Assembly (NCBI RefSeq): GCF_000243395.2
Contig: NZ_CM001484.1
Location: 664,089 to 728,088, forward strand
Direction: 5' to 3'
Source of the DNA: Saccharomonospora glauca K62
GTDB taxonomy: Bacteria; Actinomycetota; Actinomycetes; Mycobacteriales; Pseudonocardiaceae
DNA length: 64,000 bases
Shown: positions 42,428-50,771 of the stretch, piece by piece
Numbering within the stretch: position 1 is the first letter of the stretch
Layout: each line of letters opens with the position of its first letter
Notes under the pieces: model-generated
The model's input: only the letters and a program-made list of their open reading frames with translations
What the model was told of the DNA's origin: nothing
Database searches by the model: none
Translations under genes and position numbers: made by a program

Positions 42428-43309
42428 TCAGGCCGCGCCCAGCCAGCCGCGCCAGCGGGTGAGGAGCTCCCGTAACAGCGCGGTGGGGTTCTCCGTGTTC
42501 GGCGAGTGCGCGGCGTCGGGGATGAGGACGAACTCGGCGTCCAGCCGTCGTGCCATGTCCCGCTGACTCGGCACGCTCCACGCGTCGTCGTGTTCACCCG
42601 CGACCACGAGGCACGGCACGTCGTGCTCCCGCAGTGCCGCCGCGAGCTCCGGAACGAGGTCGGGTTCCCGCCGCAGGCCGTCGGCCATGCCGAGCAGGCA
42701 CGCCGCCTTCGTGGCCAGGAAACGTTCGCGGTAGAACTCGGCCAGCCGCTCGGGCATCGGGGGGCGGTTCGGGGCGAGCTGAGCGGTCAGTCGCTCCCGG
42801 ACGACGTACGCCGCCTCCACGCCCCGCTCGCGCAACAGGGGCTCACCGGCCTCCATGGCTCGGTACCGGGGGCCCGGTGGCAGGGCAGCTGGGCCGCTGC
42901 CCAGCAGGGTGAGTCCGGCGATCGGCGCGCCGGCCAGCGCGGCTCCTCGCACCACGAGGCCACCGTAGGAGTGCCCGAGCAGGAGAACGGGACCGTCGGC
43001 GGCGAGCTGCGACACGAGGTCGGCCACCACCTTGCCCAGCTCCGCCGGAGCGTAGGCCGATTCGTCGTCGGGGCCCGGCGACTCGTACTGTCCGGGCAGG
43101 TCGATCGCCACCGGAAGGATCGCCGCCTCGGCGATGCCGTCCAGCAGCGGCGCGAAGTCCTCCTTGGAACCGGTGTAGCCGGGGACGAGAAGCGCGGTCG
43201 CGATCACCTCGTCGGGCCGTGGGCCTCGGAGCGCGGCCACCGGTCCGTGAGGGCCGTGCAACTCCACCCGGTCGCCCTTGTGGGGGCTCAGTGGGGAGAA
43301 CTCACTCAC
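42428..43309 (-). CDS. Alpha/beta hydrolase
   Basis: A 293-residue hydrolase with LVPGYTGSKEDF (oxyanion region), the nucleophile elbow GHSYGG, an acid in VVAGEHDD and the histidine in DAAHSPNTENP, so the catalytic triad is complete. The substrate is unknown. It lies 4 bp after the beta-propeller gene and is the last gene of the rhlE operon. Confidence 0.83.
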   Translation of the reverse strand: MSEFSPLSPHKGDRVELHGPHGPVAALRGPRPDEVIATALLVPGYTGSKEDFAPLLDGIAEAAILPVAIDLPGQYESPGPDDESAYAPAELGKVVADLVSQLAADGPVLLLGHSYGGLVVRGAALAGAPIAGLTLLGSGPAALPPGPRYRAMEAGEPLLRERGVEAAYVVRERLTAQLAPNRPPMPERLAEFYRERFLATKAACLLGMADGLRREPDLVPELAAALREHDVPCLVVAGEHDDAWSVPSQRDMARRLDAEFVLIPDAAHSPNTENPTALLRELLTRWRGWLGAA

Positions 43310-43313
43310 CAGC

Positions 43314-44678
43314 TCACCTCAGTGCTACCAACGTCCGTCCACGTTGTTCGAGGAGTACCGGGCCCGTCGCCGCGAGCTCGACCGGCCCTTCGTAGCCGTG
43401 GCGGTCCACGGCCACGGTGCGAGTCGTCGCACCGGTGTACTCGTCGAGCGCGGCGATTCCTCCCCGGACGGGCACCACGTACTCGTTCGCGAACACCGTA
43501 CCCGGCCCGAGGGTTCCCTCGACCGTCCATCGGGGTTGCAGTTTGTGGAGGTCGAGCGCGACGGTGCGGGAGCCGGTGAACCAGTACACGTGTTCTCGGC
43601 CCTTGGAGGTCGACACCACGCCGGAGGGGGGAACGGCCGCGAGTTCGGACGTCGGAACGGCGAGGTCGTAGGTGCCCACCTGATTGCCGTCGTAGTTCCA
43701 GACGAGGAGGTGTCGGCGTTCCGGCAACGCCACCGCCACCCGTTCGTCCGACATGGCCACGAGCTGGGCCGTCGGCTCGGGCAACAGCACGCTGAACACC
43801 TGCTCGGGTTCGTCGGCCTCCTCGCCCGCGGCCTTCAACACGGTGAGCCGCGCACCGGTCTCGCCGGGACAGTGTTCGATCACCCCGACCCGGTCGCCGC
43901 CGGCGGCCACCGTCGAATACCGGCAGTCGGGCCTCGGCTGCCGACCGGGGTTGACCGGGGCGGGAACCCGGCCGTACTCAAGCGTCTTGACGAGGTCGCT
44001 GCGCCAGGTGTTGAGCAGCTCCGTGCCCGTGGTGGTCACGTGGCTGTCGTCCACGACCAGGCGTGTGGGAGCTTCGGCGTCGCCGTTGCGCTGGGCCGTC
44101 CTCCGGCCCGTGGCGGGGTCGAGCTGGGTGACCTCGCTGCAGCCGACGTCCTTGCGGTAGACGGCCAGCGCCTTCGACCACGCGGCACTCACGGTGCACA
44201 GTTCGAGATCACGGCCGTAGCTCCAGCGGACCTCGCCCGTGAGGGGGTCGCGGCCCGCGACGGTGCCGTCCGAGGCGGTGATCACGAATCCGCCCTCGGC
44301 CACCGGTACCGGAGTCGCCTCGCTCGTGGCGCTCCACCGTTCGGCCAACGCTCCGGGCACCGCCGAGGGGACCGTGAGGCGAGGCGGGGGCTCCGAGGCC
44401 AGGTGCCGCGTGGTGGCACGGCTGTCGCTGAACAGCCAAACCACCATGCCCGTGGCGACACAGAGGACGGCGAGCACCGCGGCCACCACCCGGTCGCGGC
44501 GCCGGTTCCAGGGGGAGCGCCGAGGCATCGGCGAGGACTCCACCGCCCCGTCGGGGGCCCCGCGAGCGGCGGATTCCCCCTCGGGGGAAGCCGGGTCGGT
44601 CCGTGCGAGCCCGTGCTCGGGCTCCGGCGAGTGTGCCGACGTCTCGGGAGAGTCCTCGCTGGGCCGTCCGGTGGTCAC
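43314..44678 (-). CDS. Membrane-anchored PQQ-like beta-propeller protein
   Basis: A 454-residue protein with a 54-residue disordered cytoplasmic N-terminus, one transmembrane helix (VVAAVLAVLCVATGMVVWLF) and an extracytoplasmic PQQ/quinoprotein-like propeller (GGFVITASDGTVAGRDPLTG and GEVRWSYG are blade motifs). M. tuberculosis Rv3212, next to rhlE, is the likely counterpart. No enzymatic residues are seen; such propellers often bind cell-wall or protein partners. It follows rhlE by 5 bp. Confidence 0.78.
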   Translation of the reverse strand: MTTGRPSEDSPETSAHSPEPEHGLARTDPASPEGESAARGAPDGAVESSPMPRRSPWNRRRDRVVAAVLAVLCVATGMVVWLFSDSRATTRHLASEPPPRLTVPSAVPGALAERWSATSEATPVPVAEGGFVITASDGTVAGRDPLTGEVRWSYGRDLELCTVSAAWSKALAVYRKDVGCSEVTQLDPATGRRTAQRNGDAEAPTRLVVDDSHVTTTGTELLNTWRSDLVKTLEYGRVPAPVNPGRQPRPDCRYSTVAAGGDRVGVIEHCPGETGARLTVLKAAGEEADEPEQVFSVLLPEPTAQLVAMSDERVAVALPERRHLLVWNYDGNQVGTYDLAVPTSELAAVPPSGVVSTSKGREHVYWFTGSRTVALDLHKLQPRWTVEGTLGPGTVFANEYVVPVRGGIAALDEYTGATTRTVAVDRHGYEGPVELAATGPVLLEQRGRTLVALR

Positions 44679-44683
44679 GCGCC

Positions 44684-46249
44684 CTAGTCTGCCTCCGCCG
44701 CCGTTTCGGTGGTGTTGGCGGGGTTGGCGCTGCCCACACTCTCGCCACGCCTCCTGCGGCGCCGACGTCGGGTGGGCCGCTCACCGCTGTCACCGCGCGT
44801 CGACTCCTCCTTGTCGGCCGGAGCGGCGTGCTCGGCGGTCGGGGTGTGGGGGACACCTCCCCGCGTGCGGCGCCTGCGGGGGCGCGTGGTGTCGGCGGCC
44901 TCGTCGGTGGCAGTGCTCGCCGTCCGCTCGCCTCCGTCCGTGCGCGTGGCGGGAGTGATCTCACGACCGCCGCGGGTGCGCCTGCGCTGGCGGGACCTGC
45001 GCTTGCGCGGGGTGTCGGCGCGGCGGCGTCGCGTGCCACCGAAGTCCTCCTCGGCCTCGGCAGCCAGCCCGGCGCGGGTGCGCTTGGACAGCGGCAACCT
45101 CCCGGTGGCGTTCTCCGGGATGCCGAGGTCGGTGAACAGGTGCGGGGAGGTGGAGTAGGTCTCCACCGGCTCGGGGATGCCCAGCCCGAGTTCGTCGGAG
45201 ATCAGCTTCCAACGCGGGACCTCGTCCCAGTCGACGAGGGTGATCGCCACCCCGGCCTTGCCCGCGCGGCCCGTGCGGCCGATGCGGTGCACGTAGGTCT
45301 TCTCGTCCTCGGGAGTCTGGTAGTTGATGACGTGGGTCACGTCGTCGACGTCGATGCCGCGGGCGGCGACGTCGGTGGCCACCAGGACGTCCACCTTGCC
45401 CGACCGGAAGGCCCGCAGCGCCTGCTCGCGTGCTCCCTGCCCCAGGTCACCGTGGACGGCCGCGGCGGCGAACCCGCGTTCGGTGAGGTCGTCGGCGACC
45501 TTCTGCGCCGTCCTCTTGGTCCGCGTGAAGATCATGGTCAGCCCCCGGCCCTCGGCCTGGAGCACCTTCGCCACCAGCTCGGGCTTGTCCAGCGAGTGCG
45601 AGCGGTAGACGAACTGCGTGGTGCGTTCGTGCACCGCGCCCGCCTCGTGGTCCTCGGCCCGGATGTGGGTCGGCTGGTGCAGGAAGGTCCGTGCCAGCGT
45701 GAGGATCGGGCCGGGCATGGTGGCCGAGAACAGCATCGTCTGCCGCTCGTCGGGCACCATTCGCAGGATGCGCTCGATGTCGGGGAGGAAGCCGAGGTCG
45801 AGCATTTCGTCGGCCTCGTCCAGCACGAGCGTGGCGATCTTGCCGAGCACGAGATGGCGCTGTTCGGCGAGGTCGAGGAGTCGGCCGGGCGTGCCGATGA
45901 CCACGTCGACGCCCTTGCGCAGGGTCTTGATCTGGGACTCGTAGGGGCGGCCCCCGTAGATCGACGCGATGCGCACGCCGAGGTGCTTGCCCGCGTTCTC
46001 CAGGTCCTGGCTGACCTGCAGACACAGTTCGCGGGTGGGAACCACCACGAGTGCCTGTGGGGTGCCGTCCCCGGGGAGCGTGAGCCGTTGCAGCAGTGGC
46101 ACGCCGAATCCGAACGTCTTGCCCGTTCCGGTCCGCGCCTGCCCGATGACGTCCTCGCCGCGCAGCGCGAGCGGCAGTGTCAGGGCCTGGATGTCGAAGG
46201 TGCGCTCGATGCCGGACTCCGCGAGGGCCCGGACGATGTCGGGATGCAC
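44684..46249 (-). CDS. rhlE: DEAD-box RNA helicase, RhlE-like
   Basis: Contains all main helicase motifs: GQARTGTGKT (motif I), PTRELCLQ, VLDEADEMLDLG (II), LFSATMP (III), FTRTKRTAQ, ATDVAARGIDVDDVTHVINY and HRIGRTGRAG (VI). The C-terminal 110 residues are Arg-rich with RRRRTRGG-type repeats, probably for RNA binding. The start is a problem: GTG 46249 is the first usual codon, yet the conserved TFAELG sequence of the Q-motif region is encoded in frame just upstream (to about 46340) with no ATG/GTG/TTG before a stop at 46352-46354. Either an unusual ATC start at 46336 is used or there is a one-base frame error relative to ATG 46355. Confidence 0.9.
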   Translation of the reverse strand: MHPDIVRALAESGIERTFDIQALTLPLALRGEDVIGQARTGTGKTFGFGVPLLQRLTLPGDGTPQALVVVPTRELCLQVSQDLENAGKHLGVRIASIYGGRPYESQIKTLRKGVDVVIGTPGRLLDLAEQRHLVLGKIATLVLDEADEMLDLGFLPDIERILRMVPDERQTMLFSATMPGPILTLARTFLHQPTHIRAEDHEAGAVHERTTQFVYRSHSLDKPELVAKVLQAEGRGLTMIFTRTKRTAQKVADDLTERGFAAAAVHGDLGQGAREQALRAFRSGKVDVLVATDVAARGIDVDDVTHVINYQTPEDEKTYVHRIGRTGRAGKAGVAITLVDWDEVPRWKLISDELGLGIPEPVETYSTSPHLFTDLGIPENATGRLPLSKRTRAGLAAEAEEDFGGTRRRRADTPRKRRSRQRRRTRGGREITPATRTDGGERTASTATDEAADTTRPRRRRTRGGVPHTPTAEHAAPADKEESTRGDSGERPTRRRRRRRRGESVGSANPANTTETAAEAD

Positions 46250-46702
46250 CCCGAGCTCGGCGAACGTGGGGTTGGTCGGTGTGCCGGCGTCTGTGCCCGT
46301 GGCTGGGGCATCCGTGCGGTTTTCGTTCTGGTCGATGTCGAATCGCCTCTCTCATACCAGCGCGCACAGCCCGGTACTCGCGGCCTGTCGACCACTACGC
46401 GAAAGCGCGTTCGCTTCGCGATATGTCACACGAAACGGAGTGGGATGCCGCCGAAAGGCGTGCACGCACACTGTCAGGGTGTAGTGAAGTGGTCGCGACG
46501 GAGGACGGCGTGTAGGCAACCCGACGCCGGGTCGGCACTGCCGTGTCGGGCGCCTCGTGTGTGCCAGCTCGACGTCGTGCTCTACACGAGGCCAACTTCA
46601 CTACCAGCCAATAGTCTAGCCCGTCCGGTGCCCGCTCCAGGGACCTCGCGCGATACGACGGCGTGTTGTTGGTCTCGTTGTGGGCTGAACTACGGTTATC
46701 GC
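46250..46702. other. 453-bp divergent region between rhlE and the ferritin-like gene
   Basis: The part nearest rhlE still encodes its apparent N-terminus. The rest has no gene. It holds an imperfect hairpin (CGCGAAAGCG at 46398-46407 with CGCTTCGCG at 46412-46420) and two inverted copies of GTAGTGAAG (46481-46489 and, reversed, 46596-46604), the same 9-mer found three times before sigE. The ferritin-like promoter is at its right end. Confidence 0.55.
46691..46696 (+). promoter_or_regulatory. Leaderless -10 element of the ferritin-like gene
   Basis: TACGGT followed by exactly 6 bp and the GTG start, with TTGGTC 16 bp upstream as a possible -35. This is the same hexamer and spacing as at dapE. 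Confidence 0.6.
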
Positions 46703-47380
46703 GTGACTGACGCGAAGGCTGATGCCACCGAGGACCGTCCGGAGATCGGGACGGGTGTCGTCGATCTGCTCGGCGTGCTGGCGTACGGAGAGCTGTCGGC
46801 TTTCGACCGGTTGGCCGAGGACGCCCGCACGGCACCCACCCTGTCCGGCCGGGTAGCGCTCGCGTCGATGGCGGCGGCCGAAATGGGTCACTACGGGCTG
46901 CTGGAACGCTACCTCGCCGAACGGGGTGTGAGCGTCGAGGAAGCCATGCGCCCATTCATGCGGCACATCGACGCGTTCCAGGAGTCCACCGCGCCGAGGA
47001 CCTGGCTGGAGTCGCTGGTCAAGGCGTACGTCGTGGACAACCTGGCCGCCGACCTGTACCGGGAGCTGGCCGAGGTGCTCGACGAGGAGCCCCGTGAGCT
47101 GGTGACCACCGTGTTGGCCGACACGGGCCACTCCGCGTTCGCCCAGCGCGAAGTCGCGGCGGCCATCGAGAACGACGCTCCCGTGCGCGATCGCCTCGCG
47201 CTCTGGAGCCGCCGGCTGCTCGGCGAGGCGTTGACGCAGGCCCAGTACGTCGTGGCGGAAAGCGACGGGCTCGCCGAGCTCATCGTGGCCGGGACCGGCG
47301 ATCTCTCCGGCATCGCGGCGTTGTTCCGCAAGCTCCAAAAGCAACACACCAAGCGGATGCAAGCCCTCGGTCTCGGCTAG
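46703..47380 (+). CDS. Ferritin-like fold protein (Rv3210c-like)
   Basis: A 225-residue all-helical protein beginning VTDAKADATEDRPEIG. Helices carry AAAEMGHYGLLERYL and ADTGHSAFAQREVAAA, with ExxH/ DxxH-like positions compatible with a di-metal site in a ferritin or tRNA-(ms2io6A)-hydroxylase-like fold. It is a conserved actinobacterial family without assigned function. The GTG is set by the leaderless -10 and by where similarity begins; the frame is open far upstream through antisense of rhlE and is not coding there. Confidence 0.78.
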   Translation: MTDAKADATEDRPEIGTGVVDLLGVLAYGELSAFDRLAEDARTAPTLSGRVALASMAAAEMGHYGLLERYLAERGVSVEEAMRPFMRHIDAFQESTAPRTWLESLVKAYVVDNLAADLYRELAEVLDEEPRELVTTVLADTGHSAFAQREVAAAIENDAPVRDRLALWSRRLLGEALTQAQYVVAESDGLAELIVAGTGDLSGIAALFRKLQKQHTKRMQALGLG

Positions 47381-47421
47381 CCTTGAGGGCGACGAACGGT
47401 CACGACTAGGCGGAGGTCGCA

Positions 47422-47652
47422 GTGGAGGTCAAGATCGGCATCAAGGACGCGCCGCGGGAGCTCGTGGTGGCCAGCAAAGCCTCAGCCGAAGAGGTGGAAA
47501 AGCAGGTCGCCGACGCGCTGAGTGCCGATGACGGCCTGTTCCGGCTCACCGACGAAAAGGGCCGCAAGTTCCTCGTCCCGGCCGACCGCATCGCCTACGT
47601 CGAGATCGCGCCGTCCGACGTGCGTCGAGTCGGTTTCGCCGTCGGTTCCTGA
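47422..47652 (+). CDS. DUF3107 small protein
   Basis: A 76-residue protein (MEVKIGIKDAPRELVVASKA at its start, VPADRIAYVEIAPSD later) of an actinobacterial family; M. tuberculosis Rv3208A is the match by position and length. It looks like an ATP-synthase-epsilon-like or ubiquitin-sized beta-alpha fold; function unknown. GTG start with GGAGG 7 bp upstream. A clear terminator follows. Confidence 0.87.
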   Translation: MEVKIGIKDAPRELVVASKASAEEVEKQVADALSADDGLFRLTDEKGRKFLVPADRIAYVEIAPSDVRRVGFAVGS

Positions 47653-47667
47653 CACCCGAAGACGTAC

Positions 47668-47716
47668 GGCCACCCACTCCTCCCCGCACGGGGCGGGAGT
47701 GGGTGGCCGATTTTTG
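47668..47716 (+). terminator. Intrinsic terminator after the DUF3107 gene
   Basis: GGCCACCCACTC pairs with GAGTGGGTGGCC (outer stem of 12 bp, GC-rich top), followed by GATTTTTG on the plus strand. Confidence 0.85.
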
Positions 47717-47767
47717 TTGGGCGAACCCGGGACACTTCCCGGCCGAGGCCGGGGCCGCGCGGGTTTC

Positions 47768-48100
47768 CTAGCCCTCCACCGGGGCCAGGTCCTCCAGTGA
47801 CGTGGGGACCGAGAACGGGGGCCTGCTCACGCCGGTGATCCGGTAGCGGTCCCACGGGTCGGGGTCGGAGATCTCGCCGGACGCGCTGCCCTCGGGGGTG
47901 CGGATCTCGACCTTCTGCTTCTTCCCTCCCGCCAGTTCGGAAAGCCGCTGGTCGGCCTTGATCCGGCCGTACCAGTGGTAGTAGCCGTCGATCGGCTGGA
48001 AGTGGCCGCGCAACTCCACCTCGACCGCGAGTTCGGCCTCGCCGAGGCGCAGGGTCGCGGGGCCCGTGTAGCCGTCCTCGTCGTGGTCGTGTCCGCTCAC
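47768..48100 (-). CDS. DUF4873 family protein
   Basis: A 110-residue protein with GYTGPATLRLGEAELAVEVE and GHFQPIDGYYHWYGRI, characteristic of DUF4873. In other actinomycetes this domain can be fused to flavin monooxygenases or stand alone beside TetR genes. The GTG start overlaps the stop of the upstream tetR gene by 4 bp, so the two are coupled. Function unknown. Confidence 0.8.
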   Translation of the reverse strand: MSGHDHDEDGYTGPATLRLGEAELAVEVELRGHFQPIDGYYHWYGRIKADQRLSELAGGKKQKVEIRTPEGSASGEISDPDPWDRYRITGVSRPPFSVPTSLEDLAPVEG

Positions 48101-48873
48101 GATGATTCTCCCGTCTGCTCGAAAGGGGGCGGGGTGCGTTTCAAGGTGACGACCTTGTTGGCTTCCAGCGGTTTGTTCGGGTCGAGCACGATGCCGTGCT
48201 GCCGGGTCAGCCCGTCGATGGCGGCCCAGATGATCTGCGTCAGGTACTCCACGACGCTGTCGCGGCTCATGGTGCGCTTGTCCAGCCACCACTCCCCGGT
48301 GTTTTGCACCATGCCGACGATGCCGTGGGCCCAGGGCTCGGCGGCGCCGGAATCCATGTTGAGCATTCGCATGTAGTCGCCGAGCAGGGCCGTCAGTGCG
48401 GTGGCGATGAGCTGCTTGTCCTCGGCGACGACGTCGGCGTCCACCGGCCGGTCGCCGAAGGACTTGCGGGCGAGCAGCCGATAGAGGTTCGGGTGCTCCT
48501 CGATGACCGAGAAGAACGCGTCGAGGGCCATGCGGATGCGCGGTAGGGGTGCGAGTTCGGCGTTGATCGCCGGGATGAGGCGCTCGAACAGGATCTCCGT
48601 GCCTCGGCGGCCGAGCGCCAGGTACAGGTCGGCCTTGTCCTCGAAGTGGCGGTAGAGCACGGGTTTGGTGACGCCCGCGGCCGCGGCCACGTCCTCCATG
48701 CCCATGTCGGGGCCGTGTTCGTCGAGCGCTCTCAGCGCGACCTCCACGAACTCCGCGCGGCGGGCGATCCGGTGTTTGCGCCAGCGGTCGCGACGCGCGT
48801 CACCGGTGGGTTTCTCACCGGAATCGCGCCTCGACCTGCTGGAGCGGTTGACACGGTCGGCCATGTTGTCCAT
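48097..48873 (-). CDS. TetR-family regulator
   Basis: A 258-residue repressor: a basic 40-residue leader, a helix-turn-helix (EDVAAAAGVTKPVLYRHFEDKADLYLAL cut here as residues 60-87) and a C-terminal ligand domain. Start ATG 48873 or 48864. It diverges from a diiron oxygenase gene, and the spacer has GTAAC/GTTAC half-sites, so it probably represses that gene and itself. KVVTLKRTPPPF closes the protein. Confidence 0.85.
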   Translation of the reverse strand: MDNMADRVNRSSRSRRDSGEKPTGDARRDRWRKHRIARRAEFVEVALRALDEHGPDMGMEDVAAAAGVTKPVLYRHFEDKADLYLALGRRGTEILFERLIPAINAELAPLPRIRMALDAFFSVIEEHPNLYRLLARKSFGDRPVDADVVAEDKQLIATALTALLGDYMRMLNMDSGAAEPWAHGIVGMVQNTGEWWLDKRTMSRDSVVEYLTQIIWAAIDGLTRQHGIVLDPNKPLEANKVVTLKRTPPPFEQTGESS

Positions 48874-48883
48874 GCTACCAGAA

Positions 48884-48904
48884 GTAACTGTTACCCGAGG
48901 TTAC
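48884..48904. promoter_or_regulatory. Candidate TetR operator
   Basis: GTAACTGTTAC (48884-48894) is a perfect palindrome with one central base, followed by a third half-site GGTTAC ending at 48904. It lies between the divergent tetR and oxygenase starts, 10 bp from the tetR start. Confidence 0.55.
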
Positions 48905-48917
48905 ATGCAAGGGGAAG

Positions 48918-49835
48918 GTGGTGGCCGCGATGACGCGCGCGGTGAGGGAGTCCAGCCGCGAGAAGACCGCCGAACGGCTGCTGAAGTCGTCGGCCAACAA
49001 GTTCTACGACCCCGAGGTCGACATCGACTGGGACGCGCCCCTCGTGGAGGGCAAGCGCTACCTCCCCGAACATCGGTCCACCCTCTACGGCACGAAGCTG
49101 TGGGAGCAGCTCACGCCCGAGCAGCGCATCGAACTCGGCAAGCACGAGATCGCGAGTATCGCCACGAACGGCATCTGGTTCGAGGTCCTGCTCATGCAGA
49201 TGCTGCTCAAGGAGGTCTACAACGCCGATCCCACCACCGGCTTCGCGCAGTACGCGCTCACCGAGATCGCCGACGAGTGCCGCCACTCGACGATGTTCGC
49301 CCGGTTCAGCGAACGGGTCGGCTGTCCGCACTACGGCCCCGTCTCCTGGCGGAAGCGGCTCGGCAAGTTGCTGAACGTGCTCGCGTACGGGCCCGCGATG
49401 TACGGGTCGATCCTGGTGGCCGAGGAGATCCTCGACCGGTTGCAGCGCGAGCAGATGAACGACCCCGACATCCAGCCGCTCGTGCGCATGATCAACCGCA
49501 TCCACGTGCTGGAGGAAGCCCGGCACGTGACGTTCGCCCGCGAGGAGGTCGCGCGCGGCATGCGCGACCTGCGGGGCCCCGAGAAGGCCTACCAGCAGTG
49601 GCTGCTCGCGGTGGTGGCTCACGAGATCACCCGCAGTCTGGTCAACCCCCGCGTCTACGCCGCCGTGGGCATTCGACCGGCGGACGGCTACCGCGCGGCC
49701 GTGAACAATCCGTACTGGCGGGAGACCATCCGCTACTGCGGGGAGCGGATTATGGGCTTCCTCGACGAGGTCGGGCTCGTCGGCGGTCCGGGCATGCCGT
49801 GGTGGCGGCGCTCGTTCCTGCTGGGGGCCCGATGA
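48918..49835 (+). CDS. AurF-like diiron oxygenase
   Basis: A 305-residue helical protein. Iron ligands are visible as repeated ExxH-type sets: ELGKHEIASIATNG, TEIADECRHSTMF and VLEEARHVTFAREEV. This matches the p-aminobenzoate N-oxygenase (AurF/CmlI) group of the ferritin-like superfamily, which oxidises arylamines, although many genomic members have no known substrate. Start is GTG 48918, GTG 48921 or ATG 48930; GGGGAAGG precedes all. ATGA overlap couples it to the next hydrolase gene. Confidence 0.82.
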   Translation: MVAAMTRAVRESSREKTAERLLKSSANKFYDPEVDIDWDAPLVEGKRYLPEHRSTLYGTKLWEQLTPEQRIELGKHEIASIATNGIWFEVLLMQMLLKEVYNADPTTGFAQYALTEIADECRHSTMFARFSERVGCPHYGPVSWRKRLGKLLNVLAYGPAMYGSILVAEEILDRLQREQMNDPDIQPLVRMINRIHVLEEARHVTFAREEVARGMRDLRGPEKAYQQWLLAVVAHEITRSLVNPRVYAAVGIRPADGYRAAVNNPYWRETIRYCGERIMGFLDEVGLVGGPGMPWWRRSFLLGAR

Positions 49836-50725
49836 GCGCCGAGCGTTTCGTCACGAGCGACGGCACGGCCCTGGCGGTCGAGCGGGGGGAGGTGGACGAC
49901 GCGGCGGGCACCGTCGTGCTCGTCCACGGGTGGACCCAGGATCGCCGGACCTGGGACCGCGTGCTTTCCCTGCTTCCCCCCGAGGTCCGGAGCGTGCGCT
50001 ACGACCTGCGCGGACACGGGGAGTCGGGGCACTCGGCTTTCGAGACCACGACCATCGACCGGCTCGCCGACGACCTCGCGGAGGTGATCGAGGCTTTCGC
50101 CCCCTCGGGGAGGCTCGTGCTCGCGGGACACTCGATGGGCGGCATGACGATCATGGCGTTGGCCGACCGGCATCCCGAGCTCGTCCGGGACCGTGTCCAC
50201 GGAGTGGCGTTCGTGTCCACCGCCTGCGCGAACCTGAGCCGGGTCACCCTCGGGTTGCCCGGCGCGCTCGGAACCGCCGCCCACCGCGTCGAGCGCAAGC
50301 TCGCGACGGCGCTCGTGCGGTACCGGAGGGAGCGGCTTCCGCTGCCGCGCACGGCTGCCCGACTCGGGGCGCGGTGGCTCGTGTTCGGTCGCAAGCCCCG
50401 GCGTTCCGACGTCGAGTCGGTGGCCGACCAGCTCCTACGGGTCCACCCCGCGAGCATGGGGGCCTTCCGGAACGAGATCGCCCTGCACGACCGCACGGCG
50501 GCGTTGGCGGTGCTGCGCCGCACGCCGAGTGTGGTCATGGCGGGAATGGCCGACCGGCTCTGCTCCACCCGCCATGCTCGGGCCATCGCCGACGAGCTGG
50601 AGGCGGGGCGGCTCGTGCTGTGCCCCGGCGCGGGGCACATGCTGCCGCAGGAGCGAGCACACGAGGTGGCGCGGGAGATCTCGATCCTGTGCCGAGTGCC
50701 GTCGGCGTCCCTCCCGGTGGGCTGA
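49832..50725 (+). CDS. Alpha/beta hydrolase coupled to the diiron oxygenase
   Basis: A 297-residue hydrolase with VLVHGWTQDRRTW, DLRGHGESG, the nucleophile elbow GHSMGGM, an acid in GMADRLCS and the histidine in GAGHMLPQE. Typical of haloperoxidase- or esterase-like enzymes. Its start overlaps the oxygenase stop by 4 bp, so the two probably act on one substrate pathway under the divergent TetR regulator. The stop codon sits just before a strong inverted repeat. Confidence 0.83.
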   Translation: MSAERFVTSDGTALAVERGEVDDAAGTVVLVHGWTQDRRTWDRVLSLLPPEVRSVRYDLRGHGESGHSAFETTTIDRLADDLAEVIEAFAPSGRLVLAGHSMGGMTIMALADRHPELVRDRVHGVAFVSTACANLSRVTLGLPGALGTAAHRVERKLATALVRYRRERLPLPRTAARLGARWLVFGRKPRRSDVESVADQLLRVHPASMGAFRNEIALHDRTAALAVLRRTPSVVMAGMADRLCSTRHARAIADELEAGRLVLCPGAGHMLPQERAHEVAREISILCRVPSASLPVG

Positions 50726-50727
50726 GC

Positions 50728-50771
50728 GGTTTTCCGCTGTCCGGTCAGTCGCGGCCGGACAGCGGAAAACC
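50728..50771. terminator. Bidirectional hairpin with a stop codon in its loop
   Basis: GGTTTTCCGCTGTCCGG (50728-50744) and its exact complement (50755-50771) form a perfect 17-bp stem with a 10-base loop between convergent genes. The loop contains the stop codon of the minus-strand tetR gene, and the right arm encodes its last residues (FPLSG). Read either way the stem ends in an AAAACC/GGTTTT pair, so it may work as a terminator for both genes. Confidence 0.7.

Noticed and set aside
46398-46420. ClgR operator near rhlE
   Set aside because: GTTCGC is present but the spacing to GCG is 3 bp instead of the expected 5, and the hairpin is explained as an imperfect palindrome.
44603-47380. A 925-codon plus-strand open frame
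   Set aside because: Most of it is antisense to rhlE; only the part from GTG 46703 matches the ferritin-like family and has a promoter.
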